Source: Herbaspirillum sp. LeCh32-8 (lineage in GTDB: Bacteria > Pseudomonadota > Gammaproteobacteria > Burkholderiales > Burkholderiaceae_D). From it: DNA of 64,000 bases. The notes below the pieces were generated by a model, which did no database searches, was not told the origin of the DNA, and saw nothing but the letters and a program-made list of their open reading frames with translations. The position numbers and the translations under genes were made by a program. The DNA lies in the NCBI RefSeq assembly GCF_017814915.1, contig NZ_JAGIPZ010000001.1, positions 993,559 through 1,057,558 on the forward strand, read 5' to 3'. Positions 52,701 to 61,495 of the stretch are shown in pieces (positions within the stretch are counted from its first letter, which is position 1; each line of letters opens with the position of its first letter).

Positions 52701-53633
52701 TCAGTCCTTCTTCGGCTGACCGGGCTTCACGTTCAGGTCGGTGGACATCATCTTGTCCAGGCAGACCGAATTGGGCGTCACGCAACGATTCACGATGGCG
52801 TGGAACAAACCATTGTCGACGGTGCCGAACAGGCGTGCCGGCTCGCGCTCGCTGGGCTGCTCCAGCTTCAGGTAGTCCGCGCGCTGCATGGTGCCGGCGT
52901 CAGCCTTGGCCTTCTTGACCCAGTCGTCGAAGCCTTGCTGGTCCAGACCGTGGAACTTGAAGCGCATGTGCGAGAAGCCTGCGCCGCTGTAGTTGGCCGA
53001 GAAGCCTTCGTACTCGCCGGCCTTGTTGATGACGGCGTGCAGCTTGGTTTCCATGCCCGGCATGGCGTAGATCTGGCCGGCCAGAGCAGGAATGTAGAAC
53101 GAGTTCATCACGTTCGACGCAGTGATCTTGAACTGGATCTGGGTATCGACCGGAGCCGCCAGCTCATTCACGGTGGCGATGCCCTGCTCCGGGTAAATGA
53201 ACAACCACTTCCAGTCCAGCGCCACCACTTCCACGGTCAGCGTCTTGGCCTGCGGCGACAGCGGACGCTCGGCGTCGATGCGCGACAGCGGACGGTACGG
53301 GTCCAGGGTGTGGGTGGTAATCCAGGTCAGCAGGCCCAGCGCGATGATGATCAGCAGGGGCGCGCCCCAGATGACCAGCTCCAAACGGGTCGAGTGATCC
53401 CAGTCGGGCTCGTAGGGAGCGGAGGTATTGCTCTTGCGGTAACGCCAGGCGAAGAGCAGAGTGAGGATGATCACCGGAATGATGATGATGAGCATCAGCA
53501 CGGTGGAGATGACGATCAGTCGCGCCTGTTGGTTAGCGATGTCGCCGGAGGGATTCATGACTACGGTGTTGCAACCAGCCAACAAAAGTGCAGGCAGGAG
53601 AAGCAATCCGCGACGGAGTATTTGAGAAACCAT
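52701..53633 (-). CDS. cyoA: Cytochrome o ubiquinol oxidase subunit II
   Basis: This 310-residue lipoprotein subunit starts MVSQILRRG with signal and lipobox LLLAGC (Cys about residue 23), then two membrane helices (LIVISTVLMLIIIIPVIILTLLFAWRY; LVIWGAPLLIIIALGLLTWITT). The periplasmic cupredoxin domain (VEVVALDWKWLFIYPEQGIATVNEL) lacks the CuA cysteines, as expected for a quinol rather than cytochrome c oxidase. The ATG at 53633 has no clear Shine-Dalgarno. The frame upstream is not protein-like. It is the first gene of cyoABCD-surf1-regB(-regA). Confidence 0.94.
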   Translation of the reverse strand: MVSQILRRGLLLLPALLLAGCNTVVMNPSGDIANQQARLIVISTVLMLIIIIPVIILTLLFAWRYRKSNTSAPYEPDWDHSTRLELVIWGAPLLIIIALGLLTWITTHTLDPYRPLSRIDAERPLSPQAKTLTVEVVALDWKWLFIYPEQGIATVNELAAPVDTQIQFKITASNVMNSFYIPALAGQIYAMPGMETKLHAVINKAGEYEGFSANYSGAGFSHMRFKFHGLDQQGFDDWVKKAKADAGTMQRADYLKLEQPSEREPARLFGTVDNGLFHAIVNRCVTPNSVCLDKMMSTDLNVKPGQPKKD

Positions 53634-53787
53634 GGAGGAAAAGTCCAGTCGTATGTAGCAGAGCATGCTAATGTAACGGCAATAAAGTGTGTTGGCGATT
53701 GGACGTTTTGTCCCACCCTGCCGTGCCACAACTGTCAGGATGGGATTTCGTACTGCGACTAAACCTCTAACAGTGGGAGACAAAGCC

Positions 53788-55131
53788 ATGGCAAGCACCA
53801 GCATCCACAATGCCCAAGGTTCCGGCGCACATCAGCCGCAATCCAACGCCCCTTCTGCCGCTCGTGATCACGGGCACATCGAGCCCGGTGAGATCGCCGT
53901 CGGCGTCGTCATCGGGCGAGCGTCCGAATACTTTGACTTCTTCGTGTACGCGCTGGCGTCAGTACTGGTATTTCCGGCCATTTTCTTTCCTTTCGAACAG
54001 AGGCTGGAAGGTACGCTCTACGCTTTCGTGATCTTTGCGTTCGCGTTCCTCGCCCGGCCTGTCGGCACAGTGATATTCATGGCGATCCAGCGGGCCTACG
54101 GAAGAGAATTGAAGCTGACGCTGGCGCTGTTCCTGCTTGGTTTTTCAACGGCGGGTATTGCCTTACTGCCAACTTTTGACCATATAGGCGTGTGGGCCAT
54201 CATCCTGTTGTCGCTGCTGCGCGTAGGACAAGGCATTGCGCTGGGTGGGGCTTGGGACGGCTTGCCGTCGCTGCTTGCCATGAATGCTCCCCAGAACAAG
54301 CGTGGTTGGTATGCAGCCCTTGGCCAGCTTGGCGCGCCGACCGGATTCATCATCGCGGCGAGCCTGTTTGCCTATATGTTGGCGAATCTTACCACGGAAG
54401 ATTTCCTGGATTGGGGCTGGCGCTTCCCTTTTTATGTCGCTTTTGCCATTAACGTTGTTGCGCTGTTCGCACGCCTGCGTCTGGTGTCGGCTCCGGAATA
54501 CGCCAAACTGCTGGACGAACGCGAGCTGGAACCTGCCGGCGCGGTCGAACTGATCAGCACCCAAGGCCGCAACATCATCATTGGCGCCCTCGCCGCGCTG
54601 GCCAGCTATGCGCTGTTCCACCTGGTGACGGTGTTCCCGTTGTCGTGGATCAAGCTGTATTCCTTGCGTGAAACGGCGGACTTTCTCGTGGTGCAGATCT
54701 GGGGTGGCGTCATCATGGCGGCAGGCATCGTGATCTCCGGTGCGGTCGCCGATCGCTTTGGCCGCCGCACCACGCTGGGCTCGATGGCCCTGCTGATCGC
54801 CATCCTGTCGGCCTTCGTGCCCACGCTGATGAACGGCGGCGAAGCCGGCCAAAACACCTTTATCCTGATCGGCTTCGCGCTGCTGGGTCTGTCCTACGGC
54901 CAGGCTGCAGGCGCCGTGACCGCCAACTTCCAGAGCCGTTACCGCTACACCGGAGCGGCCCTGACGCAGGACGTGGCCTGGTTGGTCGGCGCCGGTTTCG
55001 CGCCGCTGGTGGCGCTGGGCTTGTCGGCGCACTTCGGCATGGCGTATGTGAGCTTCTACCTGCTGTCGGGCGCAGTCGGCTCGCTGGCCGCACTGAGCCT
55101 GAACCGTGCGCTGGAGTCCAAGGAAGAGTGA
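53788..55131 (+). CDS. MFS transporter, metabolite:H+ symporter (MHS)-like
   Basis: This 447-residue, 12-helix protein has a GGGAG site before ATG 53788. Key elements are EIAVGVVIGRASEYFDFFVYALASVLVFPAIFFP (MHS-like helix 1) and VADRFGRRT in the central loop. Members import dicarboxylates, proline/betaine or other osmolytes with protons; the substrate is not evident. It shares a 153-bp divergent region with cyoA and is followed by a terminator. Confidence 0.87.
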   Translation: MASTSIHNAQGSGAHQPQSNAPSAARDHGHIEPGEIAVGVVIGRASEYFDFFVYALASVLVFPAIFFPFEQRLEGTLYAFVIFAFAFLARPVGTVIFMAIQRAYGRELKLTLALFLLGFSTAGIALLPTFDHIGVWAIILLSLLRVGQGIALGGAWDGLPSLLAMNAPQNKRGWYAALGQLGAPTGFIIAASLFAYMLANLTTEDFLDWGWRFPFYVAFAINVVALFARLRLVSAPEYAKLLDERELEPAGAVELISTQGRNIIIGALAALASYALFHLVTVFPLSWIKLYSLRETADFLVVQIWGGVIMAAGIVISGAVADRFGRRTTLGSMALLIAILSAFVPTLMNGGEAGQNTFILIGFALLGLSYGQAAGAVTANFQSRYRYTGAALTQDVAWLVGAGFAPLVALGLSAHFGMAYVSFYLLSGAVGSLAALSLNRALESKEE

Positions 55132-55199
55132 CGGACCGGGCCGCTCACGCGGCGTATATAAAGAGAGGTGGGAGCCCGCCCTCCTCGCCCGCAGATCGC

Positions 55200-55230
55200 A
55201 AAGCCCGGAAGCCCGCTTCCGGGCTTTGTT
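55200..55230 (+). terminator. Rho-independent terminator after MHS transporter
   Basis: AAAGCCCGGAAG pairs with CTTCCGGGCTTT across a short GC loop, followed by GTT. It lies about 70 bp after the stop codon. Confidence 0.85.
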
Positions 55231-55430
55231 CATTTTGGCGACGACAAATGATGCGCGCCGGCCCCAAGAGTGATTTTCCATGCATTTTCAGGAAAAACCT
55301 GAAGCAAATGTCCGAACGCTCAGGGAATACCCGATTAGCGATTGTCCCCGAGCAACCTAAAGTCCGTATTGCCGAGATCACACAGCAAACAGGCGGCAAG
55401 ACGTCGCCGGTTCGGCCAGGGGAAACAATC

Positions 55431-55928
55431 ATGCTCAAGAAGAAAATACGCACGTTCAGCTTCGCGCTCGCCGCTGCGATCGCCACGCCATGCGCTCCGT
55501 CCCTCGCGGCAACCGGCCTTGGCAGCATCAGTGTGGGCACCAATGTCTTGTCGTTGTGTCTGGTGTCGGGCTCAACCATCGCCTTCGGCACCTACAACAC
55601 GGCGTCGCAGGTGGATCAGGCCGGCGCCATCACCGTCATCTGCACCTTCGGCACCAGCTACAACGTGGGGCTCGATGCGGGCTCCGGCGCCGGCGCCACC
55701 ACGGCCGTACGCAAGATGACAGGCCTCAACGGCGATACGCTGAACTACGCGCTGTACCGCAACTCGGCCCGCTCGACCCTGTGGGGCTCCAGCATAGGCA
55801 CCGACACGCTGGCCAGCACCGCCACCGGCCTGATCCAGACACACACGGTCTATGGCCGCATTCCCGCCGGACAGGCGCCCAGGGCGGACCTCTACTCGGA
55901 TACCGTGACCATCACCCTCACCTATTGA
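55431..55928 (+). CDS. Spore coat protein U (SCPU) domain protein, orphan
   Basis: This 165-residue secreted protein has an AGGGGAA site 7 nt before the ATG and a signal peptide (MLKKKIRTFSFALAAAIATPCAPSLAA, cleavage near 27). The mature part has two central cysteines (LSLCLVSGSTIAFGTY; ITVICTFGTSYNVGLDAG) and a beta-strand ending (YSDTVTITLTY), diagnostic of SCPU. Such subunits normally form chaperone-usher pili with dedicated usher and chaperone genes; none is present here. Its 3' end overlaps the convergent gene by 7 bp. Confidence 0.87.
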   Translation: MLKKKIRTFSFALAAAIATPCAPSLAATGLGSISVGTNVLSLCLVSGSTIAFGTYNTASQVDQAGAITVICTFGTSYNVGLDAGSGAGATTAVRKMTGLNGDTLNYALYRNSARSTLWGSSIGTDTLASTATGLIQTHTVYGRIPAGQAPRADLYSDTVTITLTY

Positions 55929-57073
55929 GCATCAGCGACGGTCGGCGCGTTGCCGGCGCTCACTTCTCCGGTCACCACCTGGTGCACGAAGCGCAGCTTG
56001 TCCAGCACCGGCGTCGACAAGGTGAACGGATAGGAATCCGGCATGCCGATGCTGCGATTGAGGCTGTTCAACACGTAAGTCAGCGCAAACCATTCTCCCA
56101 CCAGCTCGTCGAACGAACCGGCCGCGATCGGCGGCGCCTTGATCACCAGCTTCTGCTCATCGGCGTTGCGCGGACGTAGCTGCACGCCGCAGGAATAAGC
56201 GGTCTCCAGCGTATCGAACATGTGCAGGTAATGCGCCCAGGTCTCAGCCCAGTCCTCCCATGGGTGGCTGCTGGCATAGGCGCTGACGAAGCGCTCTTCC
56301 CATTTCTCCGGAGGACCGTTCTCATAGTGCTGCTGCAGGCTCTCACCGTAGTCTTGGCGTTCGTCGCCGAACATCGCCCGAAACGGCTCCAGCCAGGCCC
56401 CGGGCGCTACCAGCCGATCAAAGTAATAATGCCCGCTCTCATGGCGGAAGTGCCCCAGCAGCGTACGATAAGGCTCCGCCATCTGCTGGCGCGCCTGCTC
56501 GCGATAGGCCGGATCGGCCTCGGCCACGTTGATGGTGATCACGCCGTCGGCGTGCCCGGTCAACACCCGCTCGCCGTGCGGCATATCCTGCAGGAACTCG
56601 AAGGCCAGGCCGGCTTCCTCGTCCTCGGTCTTGGGCACCGGCTGCAGCTTCAGCGTCCACAATGAATGCAGCAGACGTCGCTTGGCGGTTTCCAGACGGG
56701 CCCATAGCACGCGGTTGTTGCCGTCTTCCAGCGACGGAATCACGCGCGTCAGGCGGCAGGACGCGCACAGCTCATGCTGGCTGTGCTCATCGATCATCCA
56801 GTTGCAGACGTTCTCGCGCGAGTAGTTGATGCACTGGCGGAACACCTTCCCTTCGTTTTCCGGCTTGACGCTGCGCCAGCGTTGCGGCGGCGCGGCAGGC
56901 TCCCCGGATTCAGCGCCCGGAATGCCTGCAGCGTCTGCCGCATCCGCGATCGGAGAAAAGCTGGCAATGGCCTGCAGCTCAGGCTGGTAACCCAGCATCC
57001 AGCCGCAATGCCCGCACACGGTGTTCTCGAAGAAGACCTGCTTGCCGCAATTGTCGCAATGGAAAGTTTTCAT
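55922..57073 (-). CDS. Putative zinc-binding metallopeptidase (DUF2248-like)
   Basis: This 383-residue protein has an N-terminal zinc ribbon with paired cysteines (CDNCGKQVFFENTVCGHCGW) and a second Cys pair (ELCASCRLTR). A metallopeptidase-like motif H-E-x-x-H is in FRHESGHYYFDRL (about residues 213-217), followed by EDWAETWAHYLHM, which offers a third ligand. The pattern matches proteins annotated as putative zinc-binding metallopeptidase. Substrate unknown; cytoplasmic by lack of signal. Confidence 0.8.
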   Translation of the reverse strand: MKTFHCDNCGKQVFFENTVCGHCGWMLGYQPELQAIASFSPIADAADAAGIPGAESGEPAAPPQRWRSVKPENEGKVFRQCINYSRENVCNWMIDEHSQHELCASCRLTRVIPSLEDGNNRVLWARLETAKRRLLHSLWTLKLQPVPKTEDEEAGLAFEFLQDMPHGERVLTGHADGVITINVAEADPAYREQARQQMAEPYRTLLGHFRHESGHYYFDRLVAPGAWLEPFRAMFGDERQDYGESLQQHYENGPPEKWEERFVSAYASSHPWEDWAETWAHYLHMFDTLETAYSCGVQLRPRNADEQKLVIKAPPIAAGSFDELVGEWFALTYVLNSLNRSIGMPDSYPFTLSTPVLDKLRFVHQVVTGEVSAGNAPTVADAQ

Positions 57074-57203
57074 CGTTCTCCCTGATGGTTGTCATCGCCG
57101 CACAGCGCTGTCGACGACAAGCGCGGCTGTCCAGACATTGGAAGAAGGATGACGCATTACGTTCCGCACCGCGAGGGTCGGACGTCTTGCAGTCCGGGCG
57201 GGG

Positions 57204-58100
57204 TCAGATGAAGTGTTCAGCCACGATGCGCGCGGCTGCTGCCACCACGTCGTTGCGCATCGGCGCGTCCTTGGCGGTCTGGGTGAAATAGATCGCCAAC
57301 ACCACCGGCGCCTCGCTACCGGGCCAGATCACGGCCACATCATTGGTGGTGCCGTAGTCGCCGCTGCCGGTCTTGTCGCCGATCAGCCAGTCGCGCGGCA
57401 TGGCCGAGCGGATGCGGGTGCCGCCGGTGGTATTGCCGCGCATCCAATCCACCAGCATGCGACGCTGCAGCTCAGGCAAGGCCTGGCCCAGCGTCAGCCC
57501 CTGCAGCGTGTGCGCCATCGCCAGCGGCGTGGTGGTGTCGCGCTCGTCGCCGGGGACGGCGCTGTTGAGCTCGGTCTCCAGACGGTCCAAGCGGAAGCTC
57601 TGATCGCCGATCTTGCGTGCGTATTCGTTGACCATGCCGATGCCGCCGAGCTCACGGATGAGCAGGTTGGCGGCGGTGTTGTCGCTGTACTGCAAGGCGG
57701 CCGCACACAGGCCGCTGACGCTCATGCCGGCGCCGATGGCCTTCTCGGTCACCGGCGAGTACGCCACCAGATCGCCTGCGCCGTAGCGCACGCGGCGTTG
57801 CAGCAAAGTGGAGTCTTCCAGGCTGCGGGTCAGGATGGCGCCGACCAGGATGATCTTGAAGGTGCTGCAGAACGGGAAGCGCTCGGTCTCCCGGTAACCC
57901 ACGCGGTCGGACGATGCCCCGCCGACATTGTCGATGACCATCATGCCCAGGCGACCGCCGGATTGCTTTTCCAGCTCGGCCAGCTTCTGCCGGATGATGG
58001 CGCTGTTGTCGGGCCGCTCGCGGATCAGCGCGCAGCCGCCCAGCAAGGTGGAGAGGCCGCCGGCGATCAGCAGCGTGCGGCGGTTTGGCGATGGTGTCAT
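57204..58100 (-). CDS. Class A beta-lactamase
   Basis: This 298-residue protein has a complete serine beta-lactamase active site: S-T-F-K (Ser79, Lys82; Ambler 70/73), S-D-N (139-141; 130-132), E-T-E-L-N (Glu175, Asn179; Glu166/Asn170) and K-T-G (243-245; 234-236). Cys78 precedes the catalytic serine as in some broad-spectrum class A enzymes, but its usual disulfide partner at Ambler 238 is Gly. The N-terminus combines an RR motif (NRRTLLIAGG) with a lipobox LLGGC (Cys23), suggesting a Tat-exported lipoprotein. No ampR-type regulator is adjacent. The resistance spectrum cannot be inferred. Confidence 0.94.
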   Translation of the reverse strand: MTPSPNRRTLLIAGGLSTLLGGCALIRERPDNSAIIRQKLAELEKQSGGRLGMMVIDNVGGASSDRVGYRETERFPFCSTFKIILVGAILTRSLEDSTLLQRRVRYGAGDLVAYSPVTEKAIGAGMSVSGLCAAALQYSDNTAANLLIRELGGIGMVNEYARKIGDQSFRLDRLETELNSAVPGDERDTTTPLAMAHTLQGLTLGQALPELQRRMLVDWMRGNTTGGTRIRSAMPRDWLIGDKTGSGDYGTTNDVAVIWPGSEAPVVLAIYFTQTAKDAPMRNDVVAAAARIVAEHFI

Positions 58101-58363
58101 GGTCTTGTTTTTCTGATGTTGGCATGCCGCTCGGTCAACCCGCCGCCGCATGCGTGATTCGGTGGATCTGTGTCAGGCGCGCGGCCGCACAAATGGTTCC
58201 GGCTGTCAGTGCGCCGTCAGCGAAATTTCATATTCGCCCGGCGCAAACGCCGCATGGCCACAGATATGGGCATGCACTGCGCAAACTCAAGGCCGGCGCC
58301 CACCCTTCCCGCACTCTGCGCAATGCTATATTCAGCCATCCGCCACCCCGACAATCTACCACC

Positions 58364-58660
58364 ATGAACTATCTGCTGATGTACGACTTCGTTCCCGACT
58401 ACGTAGCCCGCCGTGCAGCGCACCGCGACGAACACCTGGCATTGTGTCGGCAAGCCGTGGCCCGCGGCGAACTGGCCGCCGGCGGCGCAGTCGGCGATCC
58501 GCCGGAAAGCGGCCTGCTGCTGTTCCTCGGCGCCGCCGTCCATGCCGAAAACTTCGCCGCCGCCGATCCCTACGTGCGGCATGGCCTGGTCACGCGCTGG
58601 CAGGTCAAACCATGGAACACCGTGGTCGGCATTGCCGCACTGGTGCCCAATCCGCTCTGA
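58364..58660 (+). CDS. YciI-family protein
   Basis: This 98-residue protein (MNYLLMYDFVPDYVARRAAHRDEHLALC...) has the ferredoxin-like YciI fold pattern: R-x-x-H-R-x-x-H near residue 17-23, GELAAGGAVGDPPESGLLLF and DPYVRHGLVTRWQVKPWN. The family is related to muconolactone isomerases, and exact functions are mostly unknown. No clear Shine-Dalgarno precedes the ATG, but this start fits the family exactly. Confidence 0.85.
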   Translation: MNYLLMYDFVPDYVARRAAHRDEHLALCRQAVARGELAAGGAVGDPPESGLLLFLGAAVHAENFAAADPYVRHGLVTRWQVKPWNTVVGIAALVPNPL

Positions 58661-58812
58661 CGCAGGCGCGCCGCCGGATTAAAAACATTCATCAGCGAGC
58701 GCCGCAGGAAAGCGGGATAATGCCTCATCGTCTACTGAATACAGAAAGGCGGCCACAAGAGCTGCCCGATCAACAGACACCAGCCAGCAAGAGGACACAC
58801 CAAGGAGACCCA

Positions 58813-59694
58813 ATGTCCGCACGCCCCGCCTTCGCCCGCACCGTCCGCCATCCCGGCAAGCCCGACCCGGTTCGCATCGTCACTCTCGAAGCCCCCGCGC
58901 TGAACCACGACTTCACGCTGCAAGCCGGTCGCAGCCTGCGCGACGCCATGAGCATCCCGCTGGCGCAAGCCGGACTGGACGGCGGCACCGTACGCTTCGA
59001 GAACCTGCGCGTGGCGCCGCTGCATTTTCTGATGCCGGCGCTGGCGGTGGACGACCAGCACGCCGCCTTCTACAGCGACCCGCACAGCATGGAAGAAGGC
59101 ACCCTGATCGAATACGCCGTGGCGACCTACGGCCGCAAGGACGGCGAACCCTTCGTGCACTGCCACGCGGTCTGGCTCGACCGCAACGGCGAGCGCCAGG
59201 GCGGCCACCTGATGATGGACAAGACCATCGTCGCCGAGTCCGGCCCGGCGCAGGCCTGGGGCGTACACGACGCCACCATGGCGACCAGGTACGATCCGGA
59301 AACCAACTTCACCCTGTTCCACCCCACCCGCCTGAGCGACACCGTGCACCCGGCCGCCCACGGCAAGCGCGTGGTGCTGGCGCGCATCCGCCCCGATGAA
59401 GACCTGACCATGGCCGTGGAAGAAGCCTGCCGCGCGCACGGCATTGCGCATGCCATCGTGCGCGGCAGCGTGGGCAGCATCATCGGCGCCGACTTCGAAG
59501 ACGGCCGCGTGCTGGAGGATCGGGCCACCGAGATCCTGGTGCGTTCCGGTGAAGTGGTCGACGGCCCGCAAGGCCTGCGCGCCCGGCTGGAAATCGGCCT
59601 CATCAATCCGCAAGGCAAGGTATGCGAAGGCGTGTTGGCGCGCGGGCGCAATCCGGTGCTGATCTGCTTCGAGCTGGTGCTGGAAGAACAGTAA
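58813..59694 (+). CDS. DUF296/PPC-domain protein (two-domain)
   Basis: This 293-residue protein has an AAGGAG site 7 nt before ATG 58813. The N-terminal half (about 1-135, FENLRVAPLHFLMPAL...AFYSDPHSMEEGTLIEYAVATYG) and C-terminal half (about 170-290, RIRPDEDLTMAVEEACRAHGIAHAIVRGSVGSIIGADFEDG) both look like PPC/DUF296 beta-alpha units. The PPC fold usually trimerises; bacterial members are of unknown function. A hairpin terminator follows. Confidence 0.78.
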   Translation: MSARPAFARTVRHPGKPDPVRIVTLEAPALNHDFTLQAGRSLRDAMSIPLAQAGLDGGTVRFENLRVAPLHFLMPALAVDDQHAAFYSDPHSMEEGTLIEYAVATYGRKDGEPFVHCHAVWLDRNGERQGGHLMMDKTIVAESGPAQAWGVHDATMATRYDPETNFTLFHPTRLSDTVHPAAHGKRVVLARIRPDEDLTMAVEEACRAHGIAHAIVRGSVGSIIGADFEDGRVLEDRATEILVRSGEVVDGPQGLRARLEIGLINPQGKVCEGVLARGRNPVLICFELVLEEQ

Positions 59695-59714
59695 GACGGC
59701 ATCGGAAAAGCAAA

Positions 59715-59734
59715 ACGCCGCCCGAAGGCGGCGT
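59715..59734 (+). terminator. Hairpin after the DUF296 gene
   Basis: ACGCCGCC-CGAA-GGCGGCGT, a perfect 8-bp stem with a stable tetraloop, 20 bp after the stop. It lacks a strong T run, so termination is likely but not certain. Confidence 0.65.
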
Positions 59735-59839
59735 CTCACTGAGATGAGCGACGGCGAGATGATTGCCGCGCCCAACTCCCCCTTTCCGGCCCTGCGGCCG
59801 GCCCCTGAGTTCTTTTTCACCCGCCTCCGGTGCGCGGGA

Positions 59840-59962
59840 AACGACGCTGGGCTCCTGCTTTCGCAGGAGCGACACCGAAGAGACGGCTCGGCCCTCGGTT
59901 GTCTGAGGGCACGCATTGCCTGTCGTTCCTGCGAAAGCAGGAACCCAGTGTCGTTCGTCGTT
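59840..59962. repeat. REP-like intergenic inverted repeat, copy B
   Basis: The arms GCTCCTGCTTTCGCAGGAGC and GTTCCTGCGAAAGCAGGAAC, flanked by ACGACGCTGG and CCAGTGTCGTTCGTCGTT, lie head to head about 60 bp apart. They match the element at 32841-32930. The rest of the 320-bp interval 59735-60058 contains no supported gene. Confidence 0.75.
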
Positions 59963-60058
59963 CAACCGACATCAAAACACCACATCAGTCACTGCGTCCC
60001 GGCCAGCGCCGGGCGACCCGCGGTAACCGCGTTAAAACGGATGAACGGGTTGATGCGC

Positions 60059-60427
60059 TTACACCCCCACCAGCTTCTTGAACGTCGGCAGCACCGCATC
60101 GCCCTTGAACGGCTTGACGATCCAGCCCTTGATGCCGGCCGCCTTGCCGCGCTCCTTCATGATCGGCGAGTTCTCGGTGGTCAGCATGATGATGTTCACG
60201 GCGGCGTTGCCCAGTTCGCTGCGAATCTTCTCGGCCATGGTCAGGCCATCCATGTTGGGCATGTTGACGTCGGACACCACCAGCTTGATGGCCGGGTCGG
60301 CCTTGAGCTTGGTCAGGCCGTCGCGGCCGTCCACCGCCAAGGCCACGTCCAGGCCGTTCTTCTTCAGGAAATCGCCGACTTCGGCGCGCACGGTGCTCGA
60401 ATCGTCCACTACCAGGATTTGTGCCAT
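60059..60427 (-). CDS. CheY-like single-domain response regulator
   Basis: This 122-residue receiver (MAQILVVDDSSTVRAEVGDFL...) has DD at 8-9, phospho-acceptor Asp53 (KLVVSDVNMPNMDG), Thr/Lys switch residues (IIMLTTENS, WIVKPFKG) and no output domain. The ATG at 60427 has a GAGAGA site. It is the last gene of the chemosensory-like cluster, 58 bp after a CheX-domain gene, and is probably the phospho-output of the CheA-like kinase at 62866. Confidence 0.92.
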   Translation of the reverse strand: MAQILVVDDSSTVRAEVGDFLKKNGLDVALAVDGRDGLTKLKADPAIKLVVSDVNMPNMDGLTMAEKIRSELGNAAVNIIMLTTENSPIMKERGKAAGIKGWIVKPFKGDAVLPTFKKLVGV

Positions 60428-60485
60428 GTTGTTTCTCTCTCGATGATGAAGGCGTAAATAAGCGCGGCAAGGCAGCTGCAAAAAC

Positions 60486-61427
60486 TCAGAACAGCTCCAG
60501 CTCGCCGCTTTCGAACAGTTCTTCCACGGATGCCTGGTTCTCGGTGAAGTCCTCCGGCGACCACGACAGGTTGAAGATGAAGCGTTGCAACAGCGTCACG
60601 GGCGCACCGCCGTCCTTACCGGTCAGCACATACTTGAAGCACAGCTGGGCGTCGTCCGAACCGAAGGAGATGTAGCGGTGCTGGTGATTGATGATGATCG
60701 GCACCTGGCTCATCTGCTGCCCCACGTGACCGTGGTTGACGAAACGGTTCTTGAACCAGCCCCAGATCAGGTTGGTAACCTCGCCCAGCGCATTGTTGAG
60801 GTCGCGAAAATCTTCCGTCTCGCCCGGCACCAGCGCCTGCAGCGCGCGCTGCTCGGCCTGCAGCATCATGTAGCCGCGGCACCAGCTGCTCTCCAGCGGA
60901 ATCAGCGTGAATACTTCGCCGAAGATGATGCGGTCGCGCACCAGGTAAGGCTTGTCGATCTCCACTGTCATCGCGGGGAACTGGCTCTCCAGCACCATGC
61001 GGCTGATCTCGGCAATTCCGCGCACCAGCGCGTTGGGATAGCTCTGGCTGAAGATCGAGGCGGCCACCACAGGCGCCAGCGCGTCGATATCGTCGATGCG
61101 ATAGACGCCGTTGAAGAGTGCAGCCTCACGCGGCGCAAGCGCGTCATCGGCGGCGGCTTCGCGACGGCGGCGCAGGAAGATCGGCAACTCCGGGCGCACC
61201 TCGTGGATGCGGCGCGCCAGCCCGCGGCCGTCGCCCCCCAAGCCGGCCAGGCTCTCCGAGAGCATCACGCCGCCCAGGTCGACGTTGCTGCGCAGCACCG
61301 CCATCACGTGTTCCTCGTGGGCTTTCACGCCCACCAGGTTGTTGCGTTCACAGAAGGACTTGATGGTGCCGTAGCAGTCGGCATCCTTGTCCAGCACCAG
61401 CACCTTGCTGGTGATTGCGGTATCCAT
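60486..61427 (-). CDS. Pseudo-receiver plus CheX-like domain protein with GELELF tail
   Basis: This 313-residue protein starts MDTAITSKVLVLDKDADCYG. Residues about 5-120 resemble a response-regulator receiver, but the phosphorylation site is replaced (VMLSESLAGLGG in place of a D-x-x-M/L-P). It is therefore a pseudo-receiver unable to be phosphorylated in the normal way. Residues about 140-300 look like a CheX/CheC-type domain (NALVRGIAEISRMVLESQFP, FRDLNNALGEVTNLIWGWFKNRF). It ends ESGELELF, a tail also found at the end of the next CheX protein. CheX/CheC proteins are CheY phosphatases; the role here is inferred. Confidence 0.7.
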   Translation of the reverse strand: MDTAITSKVLVLDKDADCYGTIKSFCERNNLVGVKAHEEHVMAVLRSNVDLGGVMLSESLAGLGGDGRGLARRIHEVRPELPIFLRRRREAAADDALAPREAALFNGVYRIDDIDALAPVVAASIFSQSYPNALVRGIAEISRMVLESQFPAMTVEIDKPYLVRDRIIFGEVFTLIPLESSWCRGYMMLQAEQRALQALVPGETEDFRDLNNALGEVTNLIWGWFKNRFVNHGHVGQQMSQVPIIINHQHRYISFGSDDAQLCFKYVLTGKDGGAPVTLLQRFIFNLSWSPEDFTENQASVEELFESGELELF

Positions 61428-61495
61428 GCTCACTCTTCTCTCCGTCGTCAGATATCGCAAAACGCAAAATCAGTTCAAACAAACTTGCCGCACTG

